Below, one piece after another: positions 19,046 to 28,372 of a stretch of 64,000 nucleotides of DNA. The stretch lies in NCBI GenBank assembly GCA_015295835.1, contig DVEG01000010.1, positions 82,045 through 146,044 of the forward strand, read 5' to 3'. Made by a program: the position numbers and the translations under genes. Source of the stretch: Oscillatoriaceae cyanobacterium M7585_C2015_266 (GTDB taxonomy: Bacteria; Cyanobacteriota; Cyanobacteriia; Cyanobacteriales; Oscillatoriaceae). The notes under the pieces were generated by a model. It worked only from the letters and a program-made list of their open reading frames with translations. It ran no database searches and was not told the DNA's origin. How positions within the stretch are numbered: the stretch's first letter is position 1; each line of letters starts with the position of its first letter.

Positions 19046-19278
19046 TGTTTTTTTCTCCTGTAGAAGGCACTGCAAACAGTAGCCGATTTTTGATGAACTC
19101 ACTTCACGCGGCTGCTTGAGTGCTAATTTTTCTTTCTGGCAGTTACCAGAAGCCAGAAAGCTTACCTTACATATTACTATATATTACTATGTTACAAGGA
19201 AGATTATCATAGAAAATGGGAGTCAGCAAGGGCCATCCTTGAAGCCGACACCCACTTGCCTTAGTTCCCTATCGTTGC

Positions 19279-20469
19279 TTATTCTTTAGCAAGGGCAGCC
19301 GAGGGAAGCGATGACGTCAAACAATCCTTAAGGCTGCGAACAACTCGATAAAGCTGTTCGCGAGACATCTCTGGAAAAATGGGAAGCGACAGCACCTCAG
19401 TAGCCAACTGTTCGCTCACAGGTAACTGACCAGGCTTATAGCCGAGGGATTCATAAACAGGCTGTAGGTGTAAAGGCATGGGATAATAAACCATCGAACT
19501 AACGCCTTGCTGTATCAACTGAGTGCGGATACTGTCGCGAAAGGCGGCTTTATCGGGATAGCGCGAGTATTCTGTACCTTCAGAGGCTTTTGCCAATAGG
19601 CGAATAGTGTATTGATTCCAGACGGCTTTAGCTGCTGGTAATTCTTTAGGTATTTCAATACCTGGAAAATTTTCAAGTAACTGGTGGTAGAGGGCTGCAA
19701 TATTGCGACGCTGCTGATTCCAGATATCGAGATAGGGCAATTTGATTTGGAGAATGGCAGCTTGTAGGGCGTCTAGACGGCTGTTGATACCGTTTGTGAC
19801 GGAAAAATAGCGCGCCGTTTGACCGTGGTCTTTGATGGCCCGAATTTGGGCAGCGATCGCCGGGTCATTAGTTGTTACAGCCCCGCCATCGCCGCAGGCA
19901 CCTAGATTTTTAGTTGGAAAGAAACTAAAACAGCCTACGTGCCCGATGCTACCGACTTTTTTTCCCGCCCATTCCGCGCCGGTAGACTGGGCGCAGTCTT
20001 CAATTACTGCCAGATGGTGAGCGTTTGCGATCGCCATTAAGCGAGTCATATCCGTTGGCTGCCCAAACAAATGCACTGGCAGAATTGCTCGCGTACGACT
20101 GTTAATTGCCGCTTCTATTTGATTGATATCAAGATTATAAGTATCTGGATCAATATCGACGAAAACTGGTGTTGCGCCGACATTAGCAATCGCCTCCGCC
20201 GTTGCCACAAACGTAAAAGGCGTCGTAATCACCTCATCCCCTGGGCCAATCTTCAAAGCCCGCAGTGCCAGATACAGAGCATCCGTGCCGGAATTACATG
20301 CCACACATTCCGACACTCCTATATAGGAAGCAAACTGCTGCTCAAAACTTTCCACCCAAGGGCCACCAATATAACGGCCAGATGCCAGTACATCTAAAAC
20401 AGCTTCAGTTATTTCTTCGCTGATACTTTGGTACTGTTGCGCCAGATCCAGAGGGGGTATGTTATTCAC
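19279..20469 (-). CDS. DegT/DnrJ/EryC1/StrS-family sugar aminotransferase
   Basis: These PLP enzymes transfer an amino group to a keto sugar nucleotide for polysaccharide, lipopolysaccharide or glycoconjugate synthesis. The 396-residue protein has the family N-terminus IPPLDLAQQYQSI, the GTDALYLALRAL cofactor-phosphate region near 70 and VIEDCAQSTGA near 165. The PLP lysine sits in SFFPTKNLGACGDGGAV near 190. The Schiff-base Lys is present, so it is an aminotransferase rather than one of the lysine-less dehydratase members. I start at GTG 20469, which fits the family; a TTG five codons upstream also keeps the frame. No sugar-nucleotide partner genes flank it. Confidence 0.92.
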   Translation of the reverse strand: MNNIPPLDLAQQYQSISEEITEAVLDVLASGRYIGGPWVESFEQQFASYIGVSECVACNSGTDALYLALRALKIGPGDEVITTPFTFVATAEAIANVGATPVFVDIDPDTYNLDINQIEAAINSRTRAILPVHLFGQPTDMTRLMAIANAHHLAVIEDCAQSTGAEWAGKKVGSIGHVGCFSFFPTKNLGACGDGGAVTTNDPAIAAQIRAIKDHGQTARYFSVTNGINSRLDALQAAILQIKLPYLDIWNQQRRNIAALYHQLLENFPGIEIPKELPAAKAVWNQYTIRLLAKASEGTEYSRYPDKAAFRDSIRTQLIQQGVSSMVYYPMPLHLQPVYESLGYKPGQLPVSEQLATEVLSLPIFPEMSREQLYRVVRSLKDCLTSSLPSAALAKE

Positions 20470-20680
20470 TCGTTTACACCACAAATTTATAGTCTTTGTG
20501 ATTATCCCAGACGCAGCCCATCAATTACAGCTGAGATAGCTACAGAGTAGGGGAAAATAGGAAGAGTCACAGTAGGAACCTCAGAGCTGCGCTCCCAGGA
20601 TGCAAACATCGACAATCTTATAAAAGCGGGAGGCGCAGTGGCACAACTAAAAAATATTAACCATTTTTAAAGATAATTCC

Positions 20681-21421
20681 ATGACTGTTTTTCTCCTTAT
20701 CCCGATTAGTTTTATCGCATGGTCAATAAGTGCCATAGCTGGTGGCGGCTCTCCCATCGTACTTGTACCCGTGGTTAATTTCCTGCTTGGGGCACCTGCG
20801 GTTGCGCCCACCATTACCACAGGTATGCTACTTGGAAATTCTCACCGTATCTGGATGTTTTGGAAACACCTCAATTGGCCCGTTACCCTGTGGTACTTAC
20901 CTGGAGCTCTCCTGGGCGCGGTTTTGGGAGCTTATACTTTTACACAAATTCGCTTTGACTGGCTGGAACTCGTTATAGCTATATTTCTTATTATTACGGT
21001 TTTTAGTTTTGGTTTTGGCAAAAAAGAGCGCATTTTTCCTGTGCAGGCTTGGCAGTTTTTGCCGGTTGGGTTTTTGTATGCCTTTGTTTCTGGAATTATT
21101 GGTAGCAGTGGCCCGACGATGAATCCGTTTTACTTGAATTATGGCTTACTCAAAGAGGAAATGGTTGCGACAAAAGCTGCTCATGTTGTCGTCATCCATG
21201 TTGCCAAAATGGTCACCTATGCGCTCTTGGGAGCCCTGACGCCTGAATACCTAGGCTATGGTTTGGCTATCGGGTTGGCAGCTGTACCTGCTAATTGGAT
21301 AGGGCAGCACTTTCTCAAAAAAATGAGTGACTTGCAATTTCGCCAAATTGTCATCGCTATGATGGGGATTAGCGGGCTGTTAATGCTGTGGGCTCAGCGC
21401 GATTTAATCGCTTTTTGGTGA
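20681..21421 (+). CDS. TauE/SafE-family sulfite/anion exporter
   Basis: The 246-residue protein is almost wholly hydrophobic, with seven or eight membrane helices and two half-repeats typical of the TauE/SafE (DUF81) family. The first repeat shows GGGSPIVLVPVVNFLLG with APTITTGMLLGN. The second begins near residue 120 with the signature FVSGIIGSSGPTMNPFYL. Members export sulfite, sulfoacetate or other organosulfur anions, but the substrate of this one cannot be told. It is divergent from the DegT gene and has no sulfur-metabolism neighbours. Confidence 0.9.
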   Translation: MTVFLLIPISFIAWSISAIAGGGSPIVLVPVVNFLLGAPAVAPTITTGMLLGNSHRIWMFWKHLNWPVTLWYLPGALLGAVLGAYTFTQIRFDWLELVIAIFLIITVFSFGFGKKERIFPVQAWQFLPVGFLYAFVSGIIGSSGPTMNPFYLNYGLLKEEMVATKAAHVVVIHVAKMVTYALLGALTPEYLGYGLAIGLAAVPANWIGQHFLKKMSDLQFRQIVIAMMGISGLLMLWAQRDLIAFW

Positions 21422-21846
21422 TGGACAACTTTTGCCATCCTACAGGCTCAACCTTTAGCAATCAAGCTCACACCTGTTCCTAAAAATTATCACTCTTTTT
21501 TGCAGAAAGCGCTCGCTTTTCCAGCTTGCCAAATGATACATTATTAAAGCTCATAGGTCTTTTTCTCTACACCCTCTCTTCTTGCCTTACTTTCGCCATT
21601 ACCTCACGGCGACTTACTGCTCCCAAAGCCAGAACGTCGCCTTTTTAAAAAATTAGCTTCCAAAAAGTCTTTTCAAATACCTACTGGGGGGAATAAAATA
21701 AGTTATACACTCTTCCCAAACTAAAGATGATCGTCTTTATTTTCTTGAATTCTGCGTCAAGGTTTTTGTGAATTAATTTATCTAAATAATTAATTGATTT
21801 TTTCTCTAAACTCCCTAAAAATGCTACCAAAAATTAAGGAATTATT
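21422..21846. other. Intergenic gap upstream of a large unknown gene
   Basis: I see no gene here. The right part is AT-rich (about 21700-21840) and probably contains the promoter of the next gene, whose ribosome binding site AAGGA lies six bases before its ATG. One GCGCTCGC octamer occurs near 21510. Confidence 0.5.
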
Positions 21847-23277
21847 ATGAGAGCTAAAAAATCATTAACTGTTTTTCAAATTTCCACTGCTCTCCAAATC
21901 AGCGAACAAAAAAAACTGATTATTCAAAAATATCAAGAAAAAATTTTTCGCTTTTTTATAGAGATTGTAAAAACATGGGAAACATCTAGAATCTTAGAAG
22001 AATTTAAAAAAACATTTATTTATCCTCAGAATAAAACAGAGACAGAAACGGCTATTTATGAAATTATTTTTGCTAATGATGAAGAGGAATTTATCAACAC
22101 GATTAAGCGATGTTGTTATATTATAATCAATAACTGGTTGGCGGCAAGAAAGTATTCAGAAATAAAAGAATTAGTTGAATTATTTAATATGCCATTGATT
22201 TACGAAGAAACTTCGTCAATGACAATAAATCACTTAAGAAAATGGCTAATTAATTTTATCAAAAGTAAAGATTTCGACGAACTAAAGCTGTTTGCTAAGC
22301 GCTATGAAGAAAAAGAAGAAAAACATTGGAGCGATCGCTATACTTCTTACCTCTTAATGCATCAATATGTAAATGTAAAAAACCCCCCAGAACAAAGAGA
22401 AGCTGCCAGAATACAAGCCCAGCAGCTAAAGGAAAAATTTAAGTTCGATTTAGCTATGTATACTGCTCGCAGCAATATAATGATCAATACATATCAGAAG
22501 CCCAAGAATCCCACCATTCTTGGGGATGAAGTTTTGCAACTGATTAAAACCATTATTACAAAACGCGGGCAATTTAGCTATGTAAACATTGCAAATATTT
22601 TTCTCAAACAAACAGAAGGAATCAAATATAAAAATTTCAAACAGAGCCTGCAAAAATATCTCATTTATTCCGTCGAACGTAGAGAATGCGTTTTAGCGCT
22701 GAATGTCAAATTAAGCAAAAAATTGCAACCGCTTTATAAAGACCAAAATGAAAAAACGCTAACCGATGCACTTTTACTTAGAACTTGCAAGCGAGTAGTC
22801 GAATTCCTAACAACCGAAGATCGTCAAAAACCTTCCTCCCTATTTGTCTTACTCCTATCGCAAGGTCACGCCCTCACTTTAGTTATCATTCTACTCAAAA
22901 TTACTCTAATCTGTAAACAAGTCCGCCCTCACCTAGAAGCCTGTATAGCCGAATTAATTAAATATTATCTTAAATATCCTGAAGAAGAATGCAAGTGGGT
23001 TGTTAATTTTCTCGAAATTTTCAGAATAACTTTCGTAATTTACGACGAAAACGTGCAATATAATTTACTGCAAATGAAAAAGATAAATTCAGATAAAAAC
23101 GCAGTTGAAATTCAGGACTATCGAATTTTTTCCCAGATAAAATTTGTTGAAGAAGACAGCGAAGAAACACAAACTGATACTTCTGGGGGCGAAGAATCCC
23201 TTTCAGAAGAATACACCAACCCCTTTACCATAGAAGAAGATATGTCATTAATTGATGCGGATATTATTTCAACTTGA
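21847..23277 (+). CDS. Large cyanobacterial hypothetical protein
   Basis: A 476-residue helical protein that I recall as a conserved hypothetical in filamentous cyanobacteria. Distinctive blocks include HWSDRYTSYLLMHQYVNVKN near residue 160, KFKFDLAMYTARS near 200, LGDEVLQLIKTIITKRGQFS near 225 and LFVLLLSQGHALTLVIILLK near 340. The last 60 residues are very acidic and look disordered (EEDSEETQTDTSGGEESLSE). There is no classical catalytic motif. The start is supported by AAGGA six bases upstream. Its 3' end overlaps the convergent UPF0104-type gene by 14 bases. Function unknown. Confidence 0.8.
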   Translation: MRAKKSLTVFQISTALQISEQKKLIIQKYQEKIFRFFIEIVKTWETSRILEEFKKTFIYPQNKTETETAIYEIIFANDEEEFINTIKRCCYIIINNWLAARKYSEIKELVELFNMPLIYEETSSMTINHLRKWLINFIKSKDFDELKLFAKRYEEKEEKHWSDRYTSYLLMHQYVNVKNPPEQREAARIQAQQLKEKFKFDLAMYTARSNIMINTYQKPKNPTILGDEVLQLIKTIITKRGQFSYVNIANIFLKQTEGIKYKNFKQSLQKYLIYSVERRECVLALNVKLSKKLQPLYKDQNEKTLTDALLLRTCKRVVEFLTTEDRQKPSSLFVLLLSQGHALTLVIILLKITLICKQVRPHLEACIAELIKYYLKYPEEECKWVVNFLEIFRITFVIYDENVQYNLLQMKKINSDKNAVEIQDYRIFSQIKFVEEDSEETQTDTSGGEESLSEEYTNPFTIEEDMSLIDADIIST

Positions 23278-24199
23278 ATATAAAACAACAGAGCTTTTTC
23301 GCACCAATCAAAGCGCCCATAACTTCTGCTAAAACGCTAGTCAGACGGTAGAAGGCAGCCGCACTCAAGAGGGCAGCAGCTCCAAAATCCCTTTCTAAAA
23401 TTCCTGTCACTGTTGCTTCAAACACGCCAATTCCTCCTGGTGCTCCCGGCACAACCAAACCCAAGAGCCATGCAAAGCTAAACGCACTCAACAATAGAGG
23501 CAGTTTGTATAAAATTTTTATATGTAAAGTTTCTGGGGAAACAATTGCTGCCAAAGTCAATAAAAAACCCGCTCCACGCAGCCCCAAAAATCCTACTTCT
23601 CCCAGTAATAGCACCAAAGGATAGCGCTCGAGCCGTATCACTTCACTTGTCGCTCCTTTTGCTTGCGCGGCTAACTGTAGCGCTGGGTTTAAAATCCGAG
23701 GATGAATCAGCAACAGTGCTACCGACGCGCATAATAAACCCGGTATAGCTAAAAGCCCTGGAATTCCAGCCAAGGCAAGGGATAGTGCCGCTACCGCCAT
23801 AAGCAGAGGTTCGAGTAATACACTGAGTGTAGCCACTCCAGGGGGAACACCCACTTCTGTCATAGCAAATATGCGAGCATAAAAGTGCCAGACATTCCCG
23901 GGCAGATATTTGGCAATATTGGTTTTTAGATAAACGCGTACAGCAAAACTGAGGGGAATATTTTGCTTGAACCAGCAGAGAATCCAGCTCCATACCCAAG
24001 CTGCCCAAATGTGGGCAAGTAGAGTGACGAAAAGAGCGAGCGCTAACATTCCCCACCCCACACCGTTAATGTGAATTACCGCAACTTCCCGCCAGTTATC
24101 CTTGACAGTTTTGCCCAAAAAAAATAGCGTCACGCCGATAATTACCCACCGCAGATAAAGCTTCAGACGCATAAGAGCAGGCTTGATTGCTTTCAGCAT
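23264..24199 (-). CDS. Lysylphosphatidylglycerol synthase TM-region/UPF0104-type membrane protein
   Basis: The 311-residue protein has about eight hydrophobic helices and matches the flippase-like LPG_synthase_TM (UPF0104/YbhN) family. It has the motif NIAKYLPGNVWHFYARI near residue 95, the conserved PGAPGGIGVFEATVTGIL near 255 and an amphipathic end (AAAFYRLTSVLAEVMGALIG). Relatives include the membrane half of MprF and dolichol-phosphate-mannose-associated proteins, and lipid translocation is the likely role. There is no C-terminal aminoacyl transferase domain, so lysyl-lipid synthesis is not implied. It overlaps the preceding convergent gene by 14 bases. Confidence 0.85.
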   Translation of the reverse strand: MLKAIKPALMRLKLYLRWVIIGVTLFFLGKTVKDNWREVAVIHINGVGWGMLALALFVTLLAHIWAAWVWSWILCWFKQNIPLSFAVRVYLKTNIAKYLPGNVWHFYARIFAMTEVGVPPGVATLSVLLEPLLMAVAALSLALAGIPGLLAIPGLLCASVALLLIHPRILNPALQLAAQAKGATSEVIRLERYPLVLLLGEVGFLGLRGAGFLLTLAAIVSPETLHIKILYKLPLLLSAFSFAWLLGLVVPGAPGGIGVFEATVTGILERDFGAAALLSAAAFYRLTSVLAEVMGALIGAKKLCCFIFKLK

Positions 24200-24261
24200 T
24201 AGTTTTATAATCTTAGATTGCCAATTTAGCTTAACAGCAAAACATCAACATTGGTAGCCAA

Positions 24262-26199
24262 ATGTTAGACATATATTCTCTCTACGAAGATAGTTATTAT
24301 CTGGCAAAAAACCCAGATGTGGAGCAAGCAGTAGCAGCCGGTAGCTTCACCAATGGATTTGAACACTTCTTATATTTTGGTCAATATGAAGGACGCAACC
24401 CTGGTCCTTTTTTTGATACTCAATTTTATCTGGAAATTTATCCAGAAATAGCAGATATTGTCAGTAACACAGGCATCAGCCCTATCCAACATTTCATCGA
24501 ATACGGTCAATTTGAAGGACGAGATCCATTTTTTGATTTCTTTACCGATTTTTATCTGTAAAATAATCCAGATGTGGCGGCGAGCGTAGAAGCTAGTGCC
24601 GGCAGCCCCGCTCCCCTCACCGGTATCAGACATTTCGTAGAATTTGGCCAATATGAAAACCGTGACCCTGGTCCCTTTTTCGATACCGTCTATTATTTAG
24701 CTACTAACCCAGATGTTGCCGCCGCAGTCAGTTACGGAGGGTTAAGCCCTATAAAGCATTTTATTCAGTATGGGTTGAATGAGGGAAGGCTGCCTAAAGC
24801 GCCAGATTTGACTCTCAACTTGAGTTTGGCTACAGATATAGGCTCTATCGAAACTATTAAAACAATCAGCGGTTTTGTTGGCACTAGCAAACCATCTGAG
24901 ACTTACCGTTTCACTCTGCCTACAACTAGCACTGTCAGCGTCAATCTCAATGGCTTGACGGGGGATGCCGATTTAATACTAGCGCAGGATATCGGTAGCG
25001 ATGCTCAACTTGATATTCCCCAAGATTTGATAGCTTTCTCAGCCGAAATGGATTTGACGCCAGAAAGTATTAATAGCTACCCTCTGCCAGCAGGAACTTA
25101 TTATGTGAGGGTGGAGCAATTCCAGGGGGAGGTTACGTATGATTTGACTATATCGGCGACTCCGGCTTTGGTTTCTCCTGCTGCTGGTTCGACAGCTCCT
25201 GGTTTTAATGGTTTTTTTGGGTACGGTTTAGTTGATGCCTCGGCGGCAGTTGCCAGGGCTATTGGTGTTGTCAATCTTCCTGATGCTCCTGTTTTAACTC
25301 AGGCAGAGGGAACAAATGCGGGGGATTTGAATGCGATCGCTGTTTCATCCGCTTGGAATTCTGGTTATACTGGCTCCGGCGTTATCGTTGCTGTCGTTGA
25401 TGATGGTGTCACTATTGAACATCCTGATTTGAAATCTAATATTTGGTTAAATACCAGTGAAAGAGCTGGCAACGGTATCGACGACGATGGCAACGGTTTT
25501 ATCGATGATGTGCAGGGTTGGGATTTTGCAGATAATGATAATAATCCAAGCCCTGTTTCTATAAAAAATTCTCATGGTACACATGTTGCCGGTACTATTG
25601 CCGCTTTGAAAAATGGCACGGGAACTACTGGTGTTGCTTACAATGCTCAGATAATGCCGGTGAAAGTATTTCCCGACGACGGGAAAAAGTTTACTGAGGC
25701 GGTATACTATGAGAGTCTAGCTAATGGCATTCGCTATGCTGCAGCTAATGGAGCGAGAGTAATTAATATCAGTTTGGGAATCGATTCTCTCGCTCCTAAT
25801 AGCGAAATTGTCAATAGTGCTATTCGCGACGCTGTCACGGCTGGTGCTTGTGTTGTTATCGCTGCTGGCAATACATCTCAAAATACACCAGAGCCGCCGG
25901 CAGATTTGGCTATTAGCCCAGGGGTGATTGCTGTGGGCGCAATTGATCGCAATAAGAAATTTGGGGAATTTAGTAGTCGTAGTGGCTCGACTCGCCTAAA
26001 TTATGTGGTGGCTCCAGGAGTGGATGTGCCCTCGACTATTCCGCCGAGAAGCTATGATAGTCAAACCGGCACGTCGATGGCTGCTCCCCATGTTGCGGGT
26101 GTTGCCGCTCTGATTTTGAGCGCTAATCCTTTGTTGACGGCAGCAGAAGTAGTGGATATTTTGACGGGAACCGCTAATCCTTCAGAGATTGTTATATAA
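24262..26199 (+). pseudogene. Subtilisin-like serine protease with premature stop
   Basis: One continuous frame of 645 codons is broken by a single TAA at 24559-24561. Around it the protein is normal: four tandem repeats of about 45-50 residues (pattern YYLxxNPDVAAAV...GxxHFxxFGQYEGRxP), three before or across the stop and one after. A pre-peptidase C-terminal (PPC)-like beta domain follows near residues 205-310. Then comes a subtilase domain with an intact triad: Asp in AVVDDGVTIEHPDL, His in SHGTHVAGT and Ser in GTSMAAPHVAGVAAL. The stop lies where other repeats have FYL/YYL followed by Lys, Glu or Ala, so a CAA, AAA or GAA codon was probably lost. Restart at a GTG at 24574 has no good ribosome binding site. 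A sequencing error is possible. Confidence 0.85.
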
Positions 26200-26244
26200 T
26201 TTCTGATGTTTCTGGATGTTTCTGGGGACGCGAGCGCAACCAAT

Positions 26245-27567
26245 TTAGTTATTTTTTAATGCATTCTGAGTATACCAACTCTCTTGTGCTATACGATGTA
26301 CCTCGCGCCAGCTTTTTTGGTGCTGTCTTGCAAGGTGGGCGACGTCTTCATATTCTGGTTGCACGTTAGCGATCGCTCCTTTTTCTCCAAACTTAGCTAC
26401 TTTTACTCTCACTTCACCTAAGGGAGTTTTTACATACTGAATTTCTCGCTGCAAAATTGTTCTTTGTTGTATTGAACGCCGAATTCCTAGGGTAGTAGTT
26501 TCGCGGAAGATAATTTGTTCACATAAGTGCTGGTTTTCGGGATAGCAGATAACTGTGAGTAATATGCCGGTACGGGATTTTTTCATGCCGATAGTTTGTG
26601 TGAAGACATCGAGAGCGCCGGCGGCAAATAGAGCTTCAAGAGTATAAGCGAGCGCTTGTGGGTTTAAATCGTCTATTTGCGTTTCTAATACAGAAATAGT
26701 TTCTAGGGAGTTAGGGATGAATGATTCTTGCTCATCTGCTTCACCAATCCATAATCTGAGAATATTTGGAATTGGTAGCAAGCGACTGCCGGCTCCCAAC
26801 CCCACACGCTGAATAGTCATTGCTGGTGGCTTGCCAAAACCAGTGGCCAGAGTAGTAGCGATCGCCACTCCTGTAGGAGTACACAACTCGCGCTCAATAC
26901 CATTACTATAAACCGGTACTTGCCGCATTTCCCACAATTTCAGCACTGCTGGTGTTGGCACAGGCATTAGCCCATGTGCTGCTCTCACCGTGCCGCCGCC
27001 TGTGGGCATTGGGGAACAGTATAACTCATCGATTGAGAGCCAATCCAAACCCAAACAAGTGCCGACAATATCTACAATCGCATCCGTGGCACCGACTTCG
27101 TGAAAGTGGACTTGCTCCGGTGCAATCCCGTGTACTGCCCCTTCTGCTTTTGCCAGCTGACGGAATACGGCGAGGCTCCATTTTTCGGCTCTTGGAGGTA
27201 ATCCGGCGGAGGTTATTAGTTTTTCTATCTCTGGCAGGTGGCGGGGGTGGGTAGAGGTTTCATGATTATTATGGTTGTGGTGGTGGTGAGAGTGGTGGTG
27301 TTCTGCAAATGTGGGGGCTTCGATGGGTTCTCCTGGTTCGTAGTTTTCCGCCCTAGTCGTATTTTTTAATAACTCTACATGCACTTTTGTTGCCTGCTGT
27401 AGGTTGCGGTGTACGAGTTCGGCGCGGAGCTGGTATTCTTCAGAAATACCCAGAAGTTTGAGTTTTTCAATTAGGTAATCTAGGGGGACGCCAGCGCTAG
27501 TGAGAGCACCTAGACACATATCGCCGGCAATGCCGGTGGGACATTCGAGATACGCTATTTTTTTCAT
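26245..27567 (-). CDS. larC: LarC-type nickel insertion protein (P2TMN nickel chelatase)
   Basis: LarC inserts nickel into the pyridinium-3,5-bisthiocarboxylate mononucleotide cofactor of lactate racemase-type enzymes. The 440-residue product (former DUF111) has the N-terminal block YLECPTGIAGDMCLGAL and the conserved HFHEVGATDAIVDIVGT near 155. A later block reads TPTGVAIATTL near 235, and the C-terminal domain contains LETQIDDLNPQALAYTLEALF. A His-rich stretch near residues 89-103 is a likely nickel reservoir. Both halves are in one reading frame, so no programmed frameshift is needed, unlike in Lactobacillus. larB, larE and larA are not in the window. Confidence 0.93.
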   Translation of the reverse strand: MKKIAYLECPTGIAGDMCLGALTSAGVPLDYLIEKLKLLGISEEYQLRAELVHRNLQQATKVHVELLKNTTRAENYEPGEPIEAPTFAEHHHSHHHHNHNNHETSTHPRHLPEIEKLITSAGLPPRAEKWSLAVFRQLAKAEGAVHGIAPEQVHFHEVGATDAIVDIVGTCLGLDWLSIDELYCSPMPTGGGTVRAAHGLMPVPTPAVLKLWEMRQVPVYSNGIERELCTPTGVAIATTLATGFGKPPAMTIQRVGLGAGSRLLPIPNILRLWIGEADEQESFIPNSLETISVLETQIDDLNPQALAYTLEALFAAGALDVFTQTIGMKKSRTGILLTVICYPENQHLCEQIIFRETTTLGIRRSIQQRTILQREIQYVKTPLGEVRVKVAKFGEKGAIANVQPEYEDVAHLARQHQKSWREVHRIAQESWYTQNALKNN

Positions 27568-27646
27568 TGCACATTCACTTGAGATTATGACAGCTCAGCA
27601 GGCCTTATAAAAACATCCGTTTAAAAGGTCATCAAAGGAGCTATTT

Positions 27647-28312
27647 ATGGCCACCATCTACGAAATTCATCCAGATACGCCGCAAACGCGCAAAATTGAA
27701 GAGATCAGGGACGCACTCCGTAAAGGGGCTGTCATGCTGTATCCTACAGATACAGTTTACGCGATCGGGTGCGACATCAATGTCAAATCGGCAGTAGAGC
27801 GTGTCAGGCGAATAAAGCGGCTGTCTAATGACAAACCCTTAACTTTCCTGTGTTCTTCTCTGTCGAATGTGGCATCTTATGCATTCGTCACCGATACAGC
27901 TTATCGGATTATGAAACGCCTAGTTCCAGGGACTTACACATTTTTGCTGCCTGCAACCAAACTGGTACCCAAGCTGGTGCAAGATCCCAAACGCAAAACC
28001 ACTGGCATTCGCGTGCCGGCTCAGGTGGTGTGTCAAGCGCTACTTAGGGCGTTGGGAAATCCGATTATCTCTACAAGTGCGCATTTGCCGAGCGACAGCG
28101 ATTCCCCAAATGGCTCGCAGCCGGAAGGTGCTATAGAAAGGGCTGTGCTTTTTGATCGTCTGGACAAGTTAGTAGATGTGATTGTGGATACTGGCCAAGA
28201 TCCAGGATATCAGGTTTCGACTATTTTGGATTTAACGACGGAAGAACCAATGGTAGTGCGACAGGGGCTGGGATGGGAAATGGCGGAATATTGGCTTTCG
28301 GAGGTTAGATAG
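27647..28312 (+). CDS. YciO-type Sua5/YrdC-family protein
   Basis: A 221-residue YrdC-fold protein. The start IYEIHPDTPQTRKI, the nucleotide-binding LYPTDTVYAIGCDI near residue 35 and the PGTYTFLLPATK, TTGIRVPAQ and ISTSAHLPS segments match the family. Overall it resembles E. coli YciO more than TsaC, because it begins with the IHPDxPQxR block typical of YciO. YciO-like proteins may share the threonylcarbamoyl-AMP synthase activity used for tRNA t6A, but this is less certain than for TsaC. A strong AAGGAG lies six bases before the ATG. The gene is divergent from larC and followed by a good terminator. Confidence 0.88.
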   Translation: MATIYEIHPDTPQTRKIEEIRDALRKGAVMLYPTDTVYAIGCDINVKSAVERVRRIKRLSNDKPLTFLCSSLSNVASYAFVTDTAYRIMKRLVPGTYTFLLPATKLVPKLVQDPKRKTTGIRVPAQVVCQALLRALGNPIISTSAHLPSDSDSPNGSQPEGAIERAVLFDRLDKLVDVIVDTGQDPGYQVSTILDLTTEEPMVVRQGLGWEMAEYWLSEVR

Positions 28313-28345
28313 GTTTTGGATGAGTTTTGGGTTTTGGAAGTAGGG

Positions 28346-28372
28346 CAGGCAAGTAAAGCCTGTTTTTTTTTT
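28346..28372 (+). terminator. Rho-independent terminator of yciO-type gene
   Basis: CAGGC / GCCTG form a 5-bp stem with a 7-base loop, followed directly by a run of about ten T. It lies 34 bases after the stop codon on the same strand. Confidence 0.75.

Noticed and set aside
23643..24056. 137-codon minus-strand frame inside the UPF0104-type gene
   Set aside because: Same strand but other frame; the real frame has membrane helices and the family motif.
28321..28372. GGAAGTAGG, part of the glutamine riboswitch consensus
   Set aside because: The other consensus parts are missing; the bases belong to a simple terminator after the YciO-type gene.
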